A stretch of 64,000 bases of DNA from Streptomyces sp. NBC_00554. GTDB lineage: Bacteria; Actinomycetota; Actinomycetes; Streptomycetales; Streptomycetaceae. The notes under the pieces are model-generated. The model worked only from the letters and a program-made list of their open reading frames with translations. It searched no databases and was not told the origin of the DNA. This document shows, piece after piece, positions 16,817-25,903 of the stretch; within the stretch, counting starts at the first letter, position 1, and every line of letters starts with the position of its first letter. The DNA is taken from contig NZ_CP107799.1 in the NCBI RefSeq assembly GCF_041431135.1, positions 4,960,001 through 5,024,000 on the forward strand, read 5' to 3'. Both the position numbers and the translations under genes were made by a program.

Positions 16817-17830
16817 ATGCCGCAAGGATCCTCGCAGCACGTACCCGCGACCCGGCCGCACCGGGTCGCCGTGATCGTCGACGAGAGCACGAACCCCTTC
16901 GAGGTAGGCGTCTCGACGGAGCTGTTCGGGCTGCCGCGCCCCGAACTCGGGCTGCCTCAGCCGCTGTACGACCTGACCCTGTGCACGCCCACGCCCGGGG
17001 TCCGGATGAACCACGGGTTCTTCACCCTGACCGGAGTGCCGGGGCTGGAGGCGGTGGACGCCGCGGACACCCTGATCGTCCCGGGCCGCCCCGACAACGT
17101 CGTCCCGCGTGACAGCACCGTGCGCGAGGCCATCCGGCGCACCCATGCACGCGGCGCCCGTGTCGTGAGCTTCTGCACCGGCACCTTCGCGCTCGCCGAG
17201 GCGGGGCTGCTCGACGGGCGCCGGGCCACCACGCACTGGCGCTGGGCGGACTCCTTCCGCGAGCTCCATCCGAAGGTCCTGCTGGAGCCCGACGTGCTCT
17301 TCGTGGACGAGGGCGACGTGCTGACGGCGGCCGGCAGCGCGGCCGCACTGGATCTCGGGCTGCACCTCATCCGGCGCGACCACGGCGCCGAGATCGCCAA
17401 CGCGGTGTCCCGGCGGCTCGTGTTCGCCGCTCACCGCGACGGCGGGCAGCGGCAGTTCGTCGAGCGGCCGGTGCCCGACGTACCGGACGAGTCGCTCGCC
17501 CCGCTGCTGGCGTGGGCGCAAGGGCGGATCGGCGAACCGCTCACGGTGGCGGGCCTGGCGGCCCGCGCGGCGGTCAGCCCGGCGACACTGCACCGGCGCT
17601 TCCGAGCGCAGCTCGGCACGACCCCGCTGGCGTGGCTCACCGGGGAGCGGGTCGCGCTGGCCTGCCGGCTCATCGAGCGCGGGGAGGAACGGCTCGACGT
17701 CGTCGCCGAACGCAGCGGTCTCGGGAGCGCCGCGAACCTGCGGGAACGGGTGCGGCGCGCGACCGGACTCAGCCCGTCGGCCTATCGGCGGCGTTTCGGA
17801 CCGCCCGCCGGGGAAGCGGTGATGGCATGA
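16817..17830 (+). CDS. GlxA-type AraC regulator with DJ-1/PfpI domain
   Basis: 337 residues. N-terminal class I glutamine-amidotransferase-like/DJ-1 domain (about 15-190) with the nucleophile-elbow Cys in VSFCTGTFALAEAG, then THWRWADSF. C-terminal AraC-type double helix-turn-helix (about 225-325: AARAAVSPATLHRRFRAQLG and DVVAERSGLGSAANLRERVRRATGLSPSAYRRRF). Family members sense small molecules and regulate catabolic or redox genes. Its stop overlaps the next gene's start (ATGA at 17827). Cupin gene is divergent at 52 bases. Confidence 0.92.
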   Translation: MPQGSSQHVPATRPHRVAVIVDESTNPFEVGVSTELFGLPRPELGLPQPLYDLTLCTPTPGVRMNHGFFTLTGVPGLEAVDAADTLIVPGRPDNVVPRDSTVREAIRRTHARGARVVSFCTGTFALAEAGLLDGRRATTHWRWADSFRELHPKVLLEPDVLFVDEGDVLTAAGSAAALDLGLHLIRRDHGAEIANAVSRRLVFAAHRDGGQRQFVERPVPDVPDESLAPLLAWAQGRIGEPLTVAGLAARAAVSPATLHRRFRAQLGTTPLAWLTGERVALACRLIERGEERLDVVAERSGLGSAANLRERVRRATGLSPSAYRRRFGPPAGEAVMA

Positions 17831-18321
17831 GATACCTCGTACGCGACCGGCTGCTCGGCTTCGGTGACGACTACTGGATCGAGGACGACCACGGCAACAA
17901 GGTCTTCCTCGTCGACGGCAAGGCCATGCGGCTGCGGGACACCTTCGAGCTGAAGGACACGCGGGGGCGTGTCCTCATCGACATCCATCAGAAGATGCTC
18001 GCCCTGCGCGACACGATGATCATCGAACGCGACGGCGACCCGCTCGCCACGATCAAGCGCAAGCGGCTGTCGCTGCTGCGCAACCACTACCGCGTGTCCC
18101 TGGTGGACGGCACCGAACTCGACGTCAGCGGCAAGATCCTCGACCGCGAGTTCGCCGTCGACTACGACAACGAACTCCTCGCCCAGATCTCCCGCCGCTG
18201 GCTCCACATCCGCGAGACGTACGGCGTCGACGTCGTACGCGAGGACGCGGACCCGGCACTGATGATCGCGGTGGCGGTATGCGTGATCCACTTGGCGGAG
18301 AAGGAACGGGGCGAGGCTTAG
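17827..18321 (+). CDS. LURP-one-related (Tubby-like) family protein
   Basis: 164 residues, beta-rich. MRYLVRDRLLGFGDDYWIEDDHGNKVFLVDGKAM is the typical N-terminus of bacterial LURP-one/YxjI-like proteins. It ends in a hydrophobic helix (PALMIAVAVCVIHLAEK) expected to pack inside the Tubby-like barrel. No catalytic motif; biochemical function unknown, though membrane or phospholipid binding has been suggested for the fold. Translationally coupled to the upstream regulator by a 4-base overlap. Confidence 0.85.
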   Translation: MRYLVRDRLLGFGDDYWIEDDHGNKVFLVDGKAMRLRDTFELKDTRGRVLIDIHQKMLALRDTMIIERDGDPLATIKRKRLSLLRNHYRVSLVDGTELDVSGKILDREFAVDYDNELLAQISRRWLHIRETYGVDVVREDADPALMIAVAVCVIHLAEKERGEA

Positions 18322-18333
18322 CTGTGGGCATGC

Positions 18334-18352
18334 GTGCCGCTAGGGGCGGCAC
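18334..18352 (+). terminator. Hairpin after LURP-one gene
   Basis: GTGCCGC/GCGGCAC arms with a 5-base loop, 13 bases after the stop. Confidence 0.5.
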
Positions 18353-18433
18353 GGGTGGGCACAGCGGGCACCCTGCAAGCGCAGGCAAGCGCACCCACTC
18401 CGACCCCAGCCCCCACCCCGGGTGCCAAGGCAA

Positions 18434-19228
18434 TCAGCGCCGAGGAGTCTCCAGCCCCAGCACCCGATCCTTCAGCGCCGGGAACTGTTCCCGGGTCACC
18501 CCGACCCTCCCCGGGTCGAACTCCACAGTGAGGACCTCCTCACCAGAGCCCGCCTCCGCGAGAACCTCACCCCAAGGGTCGACCACGATGGAGTGCCCGG
18601 CCTGGGGAACCCCCGCATGCGTACCGGCAGTTCCACAGGCAAGAACGTACGCCTGGTTCTCAACCGCACGCGCCTGAGCAAGCAGCGTCCAGTGCGAACG
18701 ACGCCGCTCGGGCCACCCGGCCGCCAGGACAAGAGTCTCGGCACCCGCATCGACAAGCCCACGGAAGAGCTCGGGAAAGCGAAGGTCGTAGCAGGTGGCA
18801 AGCCCGAGAGTGGTCTCCGGCAGCCGGACGGTGACCAGCTCGGCCCCCGCCCCCATCAACACGGCCTCACCCTTGTCGAAGCCGAACCGATGGATCTTGC
18901 GATAGGCGCCGGCCAGCTCACCGGAGGGCGAGAAGACGAGGGAGGTGTTGTAGAGAGCCCCCTCGGGGTCCCGCTCGGGAATCGAGCCCGCGTGCAGCCA
19001 GACACCCGCGTCACTCGCAGCCTTGGCCATCACCTCGTACGTGGGCCCCTCCAGCGGCTCGGCCTCCGCGCCGAACCCCTCGTACGCGAACGCCCCCGTG
19101 GTCCACAGCTCGGGCAGCACCACGAGATCGGCACCGGCCTGCTCCCGTACCAGAGACGCCACACGTACACGCCGCGAATCGACGGATTCGGTCTCGTTTA
19201 CGTCGATCTGGAGGAGAGAGGCGCGCAC
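18434..19228 (-). CDS. Carbon-nitrogen hydrolase (nitrilase superfamily amidase)
   Basis: 264 residues from GTG 19228 (VRASLLQIDVNE). The nitrilase triad is visible: Glu in VVLPELWTTG (about 41), Lys in AYRKIHRFG (about 108) and Cys in GLATCYDLRFPEL (about 141). It resembles omega-amidase/Nit2-like enzymes and would hydrolyse an amide such as alpha-ketoglutaramate or N-carbamoyl compounds; substrate not decided. The frame is open 40 codons further up, but the conserved domain begins here. Divergent from the mycothiol-dependent isomerase-like gene. Confidence 0.9.
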   Translation of the reverse strand: MRASLLQIDVNETESVDSRRVRVASLVREQAGADLVVLPELWTTGAFAYEGFGAEAEPLEGPTYEVMAKAASDAGVWLHAGSIPERDPEGALYNTSLVFSPSGELAGAYRKIHRFGFDKGEAVLMGAGAELVTVRLPETTLGLATCYDLRFPELFRGLVDAGAETLVLAAGWPERRRSHWTLLAQARAVENQAYVLACGTAGTHAGVPQAGHSIVVDPWGEVLAEAGSGEEVLTVEFDPGRVGVTREQFPALKDRVLGLETPRR

Positions 19229-19382
19229 ACTACCACCGTCCTGGCATTCGAGCCGTTGATACGGGCCTACGATCGTCACACCAAAGCACTGCCGGGGTGC
19301 CTCACAGCAGCGTAACTTAGCGTCCCAAGACACCCGCTGCCTCTGCACTGCCCGCGTCCAACCGCCCGAGGGGTCCCGTTCC

Positions 19383-20207
19383 GTGAGTCTGCATCCCAGC
19401 CTTCAGTCCTACGCCGACGCCTGGACCCATTCCGTGGAAGCGATATCCGAGCTGGTGTCCCCGCTTGTGGAAGGCGAGTGGAACAGGCGGACGCCATGCC
19501 CGGGCTGGTCGGTGCGCGACCTCGTCTCGCACGTCATCGGTCTCGACTGCGAGATGCTCGGCGATCCGCGCCCGATCCACACGCTCCCGCGCGACCTGTA
19601 CCACGTGACGAACGAACACCAGCGGTACATGGAGATGCAGGTCGACGTACGCCGTCACCACACCGCCCCGGAGATGACCTCCGAGCTGGAGTACACGATC
19701 ATCCGCCGCAACCGCCAGCTGCGGAACGAGAACCGGCAGCCCGACACCAAGGTGCGCGGCCCCCTCGGCACCGAGGTCACCCTCGAACACGCCATGCGGA
19801 ACCGGGCGTTCGACGTGTGGGTGCACGAGCAGGACCTCCGCGCCGCCCTCGGACGGCCGGGCAACCTCGACTCCCCGGGCGCATACATCGTCCGCGACGG
19901 GCTGCTCGCCGCACTCCCGAGAGTCGTCGCCAAGGAAGCGGGGGCGCCTGCGAATTCGGCGGTGGTCTTCGACATACACGGTCCTGTCGAGTTCCTCCGG
20001 ACGGTCCGCGTCGACGCCGAGGGCAACGGCAAGGTGGACGGCGCACCCTCCCTGGGCCCGGCCGCCACCCTCACCCTCGACTGGGAGACGTTCTACCGCC
20101 TGGCCTGCGGCCGCGTGACCCCCGAGGCGGTAGCCGACCGCATCAAGACGGAGGGCGACCCGGAACTGACGACGGCAATCCTGAGGAACTTCACGGTCAC
20201 CAAGTAG
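19383..20207 (+). CDS. Maleylpyruvate isomerase-like (DinB/MSH-dependent) protein
   Basis: 274 residues. N-terminal mycothiol-dependent four-helix domain (SLQSYADAWTHSVEAI, TPCPGWSVRDLVSHVIG with its conserved His, RAFDVWVHEQDLR with His), then an SCP2-like C-terminal domain (about 190-274). This layout is the actinobacterial maleylpyruvate isomerase family (TIGR03083-like). Members transfer or isomerise using mycothiol, but most are uncharacterised. GTG start at 19383; no clear ribosome site, so the transcript may be leaderless. Confidence 0.87.
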   Translation: MSLHPSLQSYADAWTHSVEAISELVSPLVEGEWNRRTPCPGWSVRDLVSHVIGLDCEMLGDPRPIHTLPRDLYHVTNEHQRYMEMQVDVRRHHTAPEMTSELEYTIIRRNRQLRNENRQPDTKVRGPLGTEVTLEHAMRNRAFDVWVHEQDLRAALGRPGNLDSPGAYIVRDGLLAALPRVVAKEAGAPANSAVVFDIHGPVEFLRTVRVDAEGNGKVDGAPSLGPAATLTLDWETFYRLACGRVTPEAVADRIKTEGDPELTTAILRNFTVTK

Positions 20208-20214
20208 TTTTCAG

Positions 20215-20257
20215 CCCCTCCGGCGTTTGAGGAGCGGGGCCTGGGGCGGAGCCCCAG
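20215..20257 (+). repeat. Streptomyces-type downstream repeat with hairpin
   Basis: CCCCTCCGGCGTTTGAGGAG followed by CTGGGGC-GGA-GCCCCAG (20241-20257). This module is widely dispersed in Streptomyces genomes by memory and probably acts here as the terminator of the 19383-20207 gene. A C-run (20293-20319) follows, ending at the MFS stop. Confidence 0.6.
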
Positions 20258-20318
20258 AAACGGGACGGGTAGGGGCGGAGGGGGCGAAAAATCCCCCAAC
20301 CCCCCAACCCCCACCCCC

Positions 20319-21617
20319 CTACGCCGGAACGTGCACCGTCTCTACCCGACTAGCAACCAACCGCTCCCGCTCCCTCCGAGCCGCCTGCTTCCGCAACCGG
20401 AAGACCTGGCTCAGCCCAACCGCCTGAAGAACGAACACGGCGGAGAAGGCGACCCGGTAGTTGTCCCCGGTCGCGTCCAACAGCACCCCGATCGCCAACA
20501 GCGTGGTCATGGAGGCGACGAAGCCCCCCATGTTGGTGATCCCGGACGCGGTCCCCTGCCGCTCGGGCGGATTGGCGGGCCGGGCGAAGTCGAACCCCAG
20601 CATGGAAGCCGGCCCACAGGCACCCAGCACCACACACAGCACCACCAGCACCCACATCGGCGCGTACACACCGGGGTACACCAGCACCCCCGCCCAGACG
20701 ACCGCCGTCGCGGCCACCGTGCCGAGCGCCAGCGGCAGCCGCGCCGCATGATGCCGGGCCACGACCTGCCCGTACACAAGTCCGACGACCATGTTGGACA
20801 GCACGACGAGCGTCAGCAGTTCACCGGCGGTGGCCCGCGAAAGCCCCTCCGCCTCGACCAGGAACGGCAAGCCCCACAGCAGCAGGAACACCATCGCCGG
20901 GAACTGCGTGGTGAAGTGCACCCACATCCCGAGCCGGGTCCCGGGCTCCCGCCAGGACGCCGCGATCTGGCGCCGTACGTAGGCGGCCCCCTGGTGCGGG
21001 AACGGCTCAGGCTCGTGCCCCTCGGGGTGGTCCTTCAGGAACAGCAGCATGAGGACGAGGACGACGACACCGGCGCCCGCACTGCCCGCGAACGCCGCCG
21101 TCCAGCCCACTCCGTGCAGCAGCCGGGCGATCACCAGCGTCGAGACGAGGTTGCCCGCCATCCCGACAAGCCCCGCGAGCTGCGCGACGAGCGGCCCGCG
21201 CCGGGCGGGGAACCACCGGGTACCGAGCCGCAGGATGCTGATGAAGGTCATCGCGTCGCCGCAGCCAAGCAGCGCGCGCGAGGCGAGCGCCATCCCGTAC
21301 GAGGGGGAGAACGCGAAGCCCAACTGCCCTGCCGTGAACAGCACCGCGCCGATGGTCAGCACCTTCTTGGTGCCGAGACTGTCGACCAGCAGGCCCACCG
21401 GTATCTGCATGCCCGCGTAGACCAGGAGCTGGAGGATCGAGAAGGTGGAGAGGGCGGAGGCGTTGACGTGGAAGCGGTCCGCCGCGTCCAGGCCGGCCAC
21501 GCCCAGGGACGTACGGAAGATGACGGCGACGAAGTAGACGGAGACGCCGACGCCCCAGACGGCGAGGGCGCGCCGCCCGCCGGGCGGATCCCCGGGCAGC
21601 GTGGCTGACGAACTCAT
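20319..21617 (-). CDS. Major facilitator superfamily transporter
   Basis: 432 residues, twelve predicted membrane segments. LVDSLGTKKVLTIGAVLF between segments 2 and 3 is the MFS motif A region, and GLGCGDAMTF-like sequence marks segment 4. FADRF/ALSTFSILQLLVYAGMQIP resembles organic-acid or nitrate/sugar-acid proton symporters. The substrate is unknown. The start overlaps the stop of the upstream GntR gene (ATGA, 21614-21617), so the two form an operon and the regulator probably responds to the transported compound. Confidence 0.92.
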   Translation of the reverse strand: MSSSATLPGDPPGGRRALAVWGVGVSVYFVAVIFRTSLGVAGLDAADRFHVNASALSTFSILQLLVYAGMQIPVGLLVDSLGTKKVLTIGAVLFTAGQLGFAFSPSYGMALASRALLGCGDAMTFISILRLGTRWFPARRGPLVAQLAGLVGMAGNLVSTLVIARLLHGVGWTAAFAGSAGAGVVVLVLMLLFLKDHPEGHEPEPFPHQGAAYVRRQIAASWREPGTRLGMWVHFTTQFPAMVFLLLWGLPFLVEAEGLSRATAGELLTLVVLSNMVVGLVYGQVVARHHAARLPLALGTVAATAVVWAGVLVYPGVYAPMWVLVVLCVVLGACGPASMLGFDFARPANPPERQGTASGITNMGGFVASMTTLLAIGVLLDATGDNYRVAFSAVFVLQAVGLSQVFRLRKQAARRERERLVASRVETVHVPA

Positions 21618-22294
21618 CGGACCTCGCCCCGCGCCAGGTTGGAGAACCAGCTGACGTGCCCGTGGATGAGGCCGACGACCGCCTCCGCGTCACCGGCGCG
21701 CAGCGCCTCCAGGATCTGCTCGTGCTCGGAGAGCGTCTTGGTGATCCGGTCGGGGTGGGCGTGCATCACGGCCACCCCCATCCTCAACTGCCGGTCGCGG
21801 AGCTGGTCGTAGAGCCGGGAGAGGATCTCGTTGCCGCCACTGCGGACGATCTCGGCGTGGAAACAGCGGTCGGTGACGGCGGCGCCGGCCAGATCCCCGG
21901 CGGCGGCCTGCTCCTTCTGCCTGGCGAGGAGTTCCTCGAGGCGGGCGAGGAGCCGCGGCGAGGCCGGTACGGCCTTGCGCGCCGCGTGTCCCTCGACGAG
22001 CTGCCGCGTCTCGACGACGTCCGCGATCTCCTGGGCGGAGACCGGCAGGACCAGCGCGCCCTTCTTCGGGTAGAGCTTGATCAGCCCTTCGACCTCGAGC
22101 CGGAGCAGCGCCTCGCGGACCGGCGTGCGGGAGACCCCCACGGCCTCGGCGAGCTCGCCCTCGGTGAGCAGCGTCCCGCCTTCGTAACGGCGTTCCAGGA
22201 CACCCTGCTTGACGTGCGCGTAGACGCGCTCGGCGGCGGGGGGTTGTTTCGCGGACGCGGGCCGGGTTGCCGCGGGGGACGGGGCGGAGGACAT
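21614..22294 (-). CDS. GntR/FCD family transcriptional regulator
   Basis: 226 residues from ATG 22294 (MSSAPSPAATRPAS). N-terminal winged helix (about 30-95: LTEGELAEAVGVSRTPVREALLRLEVEGLI is the GntR recognition unit) and C-terminal FCD ligand-binding helices (about 100-220). The FCD metal site is suggested by conserved Asp/His residues such as DRCFHAEIVRSGGNE. TATGCT lies 7-12 bases before this ATG with no ribosome site, pointing to a leaderless message. A start at 22324 would add 10 residues. Controls, by context, the co-transcribed MFS transporter. Confidence 0.9.
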   Translation of the reverse strand: MSSAPSPAATRPASAKQPPAAERVYAHVKQGVLERRYEGGTLLTEGELAEAVGVSRTPVREALLRLEVEGLIKLYPKKGALVLPVSAQEIADVVETRQLVEGHAARKAVPASPRLLARLEELLARQKEQAAAGDLAGAAVTDRCFHAEIVRSGGNEILSRLYDQLRDRQLRMGVAVMHAHPDRITKTLSEHEQILEALRAGDAEAVVGLIHGHVSWFSNLARGEVR

Positions 22295-22479
22295 GGGCAC
22301 AGCATAGATACAACACGTACGCATGGTCGCGTCATTCCAGAATGCGGACGCCCGGATTCGCGATCGAACGTCTCTCCAATTAAGCGCACAACCTTTCGTG
22401 CTACTTACGTGTCACACGAGAGGCGGCTCTCCCATGTGGCCGCGCTCCTTGGGCATTTAACGTAATCGGGGTAGGAAAC

Positions 22480-23376
22480 TTGATAACCGGCATTAAGGGC
22501 ACGCGCGTCCGCAGAGCTGCCGCCGTAGTCGTCACGACCGGCGCCATGATCGCGACCGGAGCCCTCGGCGCGGCTCCCGCACAAGCCCTCACCACGCCCA
22601 CGATCGCCGCCAAGGGCGGCTACGTGATGAACAACGGCACGGGCACGGCCCTCTACTCGAAGGCCGGGAACACCAAGCTCCCCACCGGCTCCACCACCAA
22701 GATCATGACCGCCAAGGTCGTGCTCACGCAGGCGAACCTCAACCTGGACGCCAAGGTCACCATCCAGAAGGCGTACAGCGACTACATCGTCGCCAACAAC
22801 GCCTCCTCGGCCCGCCTGATCGTCGGCGACAAGGTCACCGTCCGCCAGCTCCTGTACGGGCTGATGCTGCCGTCCGGCTGCGACGCCGCGTACGCGCTCG
22901 CCGACAAGTTCGGCACGGGCACGACGCGCTCCGCCCGCGTGAAGTCGTTCATCGCCAAGATGAACAGCAAGGCCAGCCAGCTCGGCCTGACGAACACGCA
23001 CTTCGACTCGTTCGACGGCATCAGCAACGGCTCCAACTACTCGACGCCGAAGGACCTGACGAAGCTCGCCAGCAGCACGATGCTGAGCTCCACGTTCAAG
23101 ACGATCGTGAAGACGAAGTCGTACACGGCGAAGACCGTCACGAAGACCGGCTCCACCCGCACCATGGCCGCGTGGACCAACACAAACGGTCTGCTCGGCA
23201 CCTACAGCGGCACGATCGGCGTGAAGACCGGCTCCGGCGCCCAGGCCAAGTACTGCCTCGTCTTCGCCGCCACCCGCAACGGCAAGACCGTCATCGGCAC
23301 GGTTCTCGCCTCCACGTCCATCACCGCCCGTGAGTCGGACGCCAAGAAGCTGATGAACTACGCCTTCGCCAAGTAG
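22480..23376 (+). CDS. Secreted D-alanyl-D-alanine carboxypeptidase (low-mass PBP)
   Basis: 298 residues with a Sec signal (MITGIKGTRVRRAAAVVV, cleavage after APAQA about 36). Active-site motifs of PBP5/6-like enzymes: STTK (SxxK, about 68), SGCDAAYAL in place of SxN, and KTGSGAQ (about 251). It trims pentapeptide side chains outside the membrane. It lacks the C-terminal amphipathic anchor, so the product is probably free or loosely wall-bound. TTG start at 22480 with GTAGGA six bases upstream; no ATG or GTG in frame fits the signal peptide. Confidence 0.93.
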   Translation: MITGIKGTRVRRAAAVVVTTGAMIATGALGAAPAQALTTPTIAAKGGYVMNNGTGTALYSKAGNTKLPTGSTTKIMTAKVVLTQANLNLDAKVTIQKAYSDYIVANNASSARLIVGDKVTVRQLLYGLMLPSGCDAAYALADKFGTGTTRSARVKSFIAKMNSKASQLGLTNTHFDSFDGISNGSNYSTPKDLTKLASSTMLSSTFKTIVKTKSYTAKTVTKTGSTRTMAAWTNTNGLLGTYSGTIGVKTGSGAQAKYCLVFAATRNGKTVIGTVLASTSITARESDAKKLMNYAFAK

Positions 23377-23430
23377 GTCCCAGGCGTAGAAGTAGCTCGC
23401 GAGCGTACGGGCCCGCAGTCCCGTCGCACA

Positions 23431-23474
23431 CGAGAAGGGGGCCCGCCGCACTTGTGCGGCGGGCCCCCTTCTCG
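23431..23474. terminator. Strong bidirectional terminator
   Basis: Perfect 21-base arms (23431-23451 and 23454-23474) with a 2-base centre, between the carboxypeptidase and the convergent bkd operon. Confidence 0.92.
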
Positions 23475-23482
23475 TTCGTTCC

Positions 23483-24901
23483 CTACGCCCAGGTGATCAG
23501 CCGCTTCGGCTGCTCCAGGACGGCCGCCACATCGGCGAGCACTTTGGAGCCCAGCTCCCCGTCCACCAGGCGGTGGTCGAAGCTCAGCGCGAGGGTGGTG
23601 ACCTGGCGGGGCTTGACCTTGCCCTTGTGGACCCAGGGCTGGAGCTTGATCGCGCCGACGGCGAGGATCGCGGACTCGCCGGGGTTGAGGATCGGCGTGC
23701 CGGTGTCGACGCCGAAGACGCCGACGTTGGTGATGGTGACCGTGCCGCCCTGCATCGCGGCCGGGGAGGTCTTGCCCTCACGGGCAGTGGAGACCAACTC
23801 GCCGAGAGACTGAGCCAGTTGCGGCAGGGTCTTGCTGTGCGCGTCCTTGATGTTCGGGACGAGCAGGCCGCGCGGGGTCGCCGCGGCGATGCCCAGGTTC
23901 ACATAGTGCTTGAGGACGATCTCCTGGGCGGCCTCGTCCCAGGACGCGTTGACGTCCGGGTTGCGCTTGATGGCGACCAGCAGGGCCTTGGCGATGAGGA
24001 GCAGCGGGTTCACCCGCAGGCCCTGCATCTCCTTGTCCTGCTTGAGCTCCTCGACGAGCTTCATCGTGCGCGTCACGTCGACCGTCACGAACTCGGTCAC
24101 ATGCGGAGCGGTGAACGCCGAACCGACCATCGCGGCCGCCGTGGCCTTGCGGACACCCTTGACCGGGATACGGGTCTCGCGTGCCGTGTCGTACGAGGCG
24201 ACCGGGGCGGCGGCCTGGACGGGGGCGGCCGGCGTCCGCTGGACGACCGGCTCCGGGGCGGCTGGTACGGGTGCCACCGCCGCGTGCACGTCCTCGCGCG
24301 TGATGATGCCGTCCGGGCCGGACGGGACGATCGTCGCCAGGTCGACGCCGAGGTCCTTGGCGAGCTTGCGGACCGGGGGCTTGGCCAGCGGACGGGCCGT
24401 GCCGGAGGCGGAGTGCCCGTGGCCGTTCAGCTCGCCCTGGATTGCCTGGATCGCCGAAGCCGCGTAGACCGGCTCGGGCGCCTGGGCGGGGACCTCGGTC
24501 CCCTTGCGGGCACGGCGCTTGGTGGAGGACTCGGCGACGCCGTAGCCGACGAGGACCGGGGTGCGGCCTTCGGACTTCGGCTTCTCGGCGGCGGGCGCTT
24601 CGACAGGGGCCGCGGTGACCTCGACCACGGGCGAACCGGCCGCTCCGGCCACCTCCACGGCGATGATCACCTGGCCCACGTCCACCGTCGTCCCCTCGGG
24701 GAAGCGGAGTTCGCGCACCACACCGTCGTACGGGATGGGCAGTTCCACGGCGGCCTTGGCGGTCTCGACCTCGCAGACCACCTGGCCGTCGGTGACCTGG
24801 TCGCCCGGCTGGACGTACCACTTGAGGATCTCCGCCTCGGTGAGCCCTTCGCCCACATCGGGCATCTTGAACTCGCGGAGTCCCGACGCGTTCTCGGTCA
24901 T
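23483..24901 (-). CDS. bkdC1: Branched-chain 2-oxo acid dehydrogenase E2 (operon 1)
   Basis: 472 residues. Lipoyl domain (about 5-80) with the lipoylated Lys in VETAKAAVE. A linker of Ala/Pro/Glu follows, then the E1/E3-binding domain (VRKLAKDLGVDLATIVPSG, about 175-210) and the acyltransferase core (about 235-470) ending with SFDHRLVDGELG, the His and Asp catalytic motif. It transfers acyl groups from E1 to CoA in degradation of Val, Leu and Ile, giving the branched starters for fatty acids and polyketides. ATG 24901 has AGGG eight bases upstream. Last gene of the operon; 19 bases after the E1-beta stop. Confidence 0.95.
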   Translation of the reverse strand: MTENASGLREFKMPDVGEGLTEAEILKWYVQPGDQVTDGQVVCEVETAKAAVELPIPYDGVVRELRFPEGTTVDVGQVIIAVEVAGAAGSPVVEVTAAPVEAPAAEKPKSEGRTPVLVGYGVAESSTKRRARKGTEVPAQAPEPVYAASAIQAIQGELNGHGHSASGTARPLAKPPVRKLAKDLGVDLATIVPSGPDGIITREDVHAAVAPVPAAPEPVVQRTPAAPVQAAAPVASYDTARETRIPVKGVRKATAAAMVGSAFTAPHVTEFVTVDVTRTMKLVEELKQDKEMQGLRVNPLLLIAKALLVAIKRNPDVNASWDEAAQEIVLKHYVNLGIAAATPRGLLVPNIKDAHSKTLPQLAQSLGELVSTAREGKTSPAAMQGGTVTITNVGVFGVDTGTPILNPGESAILAVGAIKLQPWVHKGKVKPRQVTTLALSFDHRLVDGELGSKVLADVAAVLEQPKRLITWA

Positions 24902-24920
24902 CGTCGTCACGACCCTCTCC

Positions 24921-25901
24921 TCAGTACGCAAGCGAGCGGTCGACGGCGTCGAGCACCCGGTCCAGGCCCGGAAGGTACTCGTCCTCCAGGCGTGCCGGCG
25001 GGTAGGGGGCGTGGTAGCCGCCGACCCGCAGGACGGGTGCCTCCAGGTGGTAGAAGCACCGCTCCGTGATGCGGGCGGCGATCTCCGCGCCCGTGCCGAG
25101 GAACACCGGTGCCTCGTGCACCACGACCAGGTGGCGGGTCTTCTCCACCGAGGTCTGGACGGAGTCGAAGTCGAGCGGGGACATCGAGCGCAGGTCCAGG
25201 ACCTCGATCGACTTGCCCTCCTCCTGGGCGGCCGCCGCGGCCTCCAGGCACACCTTCACCATCGGGCCGTACGCGACGAGGGTCAGGTCGGTGCCCTCGC
25301 GCACCACGCGCGCCTTGTGCAGGGGTCCGGGGATCGCCTCCGTGTTGACCTCGGACTTGTCCCAGTAGCGCCGCTTCGGCTCGAAGAAGATCACCGGGTC
25401 GTTGCTCTGGATGGCCTGCTGCATCATCCAGTAGGCGTCGGACGCGGTCGACGGGGAGACCACCTTCAGGCCCGACACGTGCGCGAACAGCGCCTCCGGC
25501 GACTCCGAGTGGTGCTCGACCGCGCCGATGCCACCGCCGTACGGAATGCGGATGACGACGGGGAGCTTGATCTTGCCGAGCGCCCGCGCGTGCATCTTCG
25601 CCAGCTGCGTGACGATCTGGTCGTAGGCGGGGAAGACGAAACCGTCGAACTGGATCTCCACCACAGGGCGGTAGCCGCGCAGTGCGAGACCGATCGCCGT
25701 GCCGACGATGCCCGACTCGGCGAGCGGGGTGTCGATGACCCGGTCCTCGCCGAAGTCCTTCTGGAGTCCGTCGGTGACCCGGAAGACTCCGCCGAGCTTG
25801 CCGACGTCCTCGCCCATGATCAGGACCTTGGGGTCGGTTTCCAGGGCTTTGCGCAGCGACTCGTTGATCGCCTTGGCCAGCGCCATCTTTTCCGCGGTCA
25901 T
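24921..25901 (-). CDS. bkdB1: Branched-chain 2-oxo acid dehydrogenase E1 beta (operon 1)
   Basis: 326 residues. Thiamine-enzyme beta subunit: KVLIMGEDVGKLGGVFRVTDGL with the conserved Glu that activates ThDP, VEHHSESPEALFAHVSGLKV, and FFEPKRRYW. Pairs with the E1-alpha product to decarboxylate branched 2-oxo acids. ATG 25901 comes two bases after the E1-alpha stop and its ribosome site (GGGGAGGACAAG) lies inside the end of that gene, so the two are translationally coupled, as expected for a heterotetramer. Confidence 0.95.
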   Translation of the reverse strand: MTAEKMALAKAINESLRKALETDPKVLIMGEDVGKLGGVFRVTDGLQKDFGEDRVIDTPLAESGIVGTAIGLALRGYRPVVEIQFDGFVFPAYDQIVTQLAKMHARALGKIKLPVVIRIPYGGGIGAVEHHSESPEALFAHVSGLKVVSPSTASDAYWMMQQAIQSNDPVIFFEPKRRYWDKSEVNTEAIPGPLHKARVVREGTDLTLVAYGPMVKVCLEAAAAAQEEGKSIEVLDLRSMSPLDFDSVQTSVEKTRHLVVVHEAPVFLGTGAEIAARITERCFYHLEAPVLRVGGYHAPYPPARLEDEYLPGLDRVLDAVDRSLAY

Positions 25902-25903
25902 CG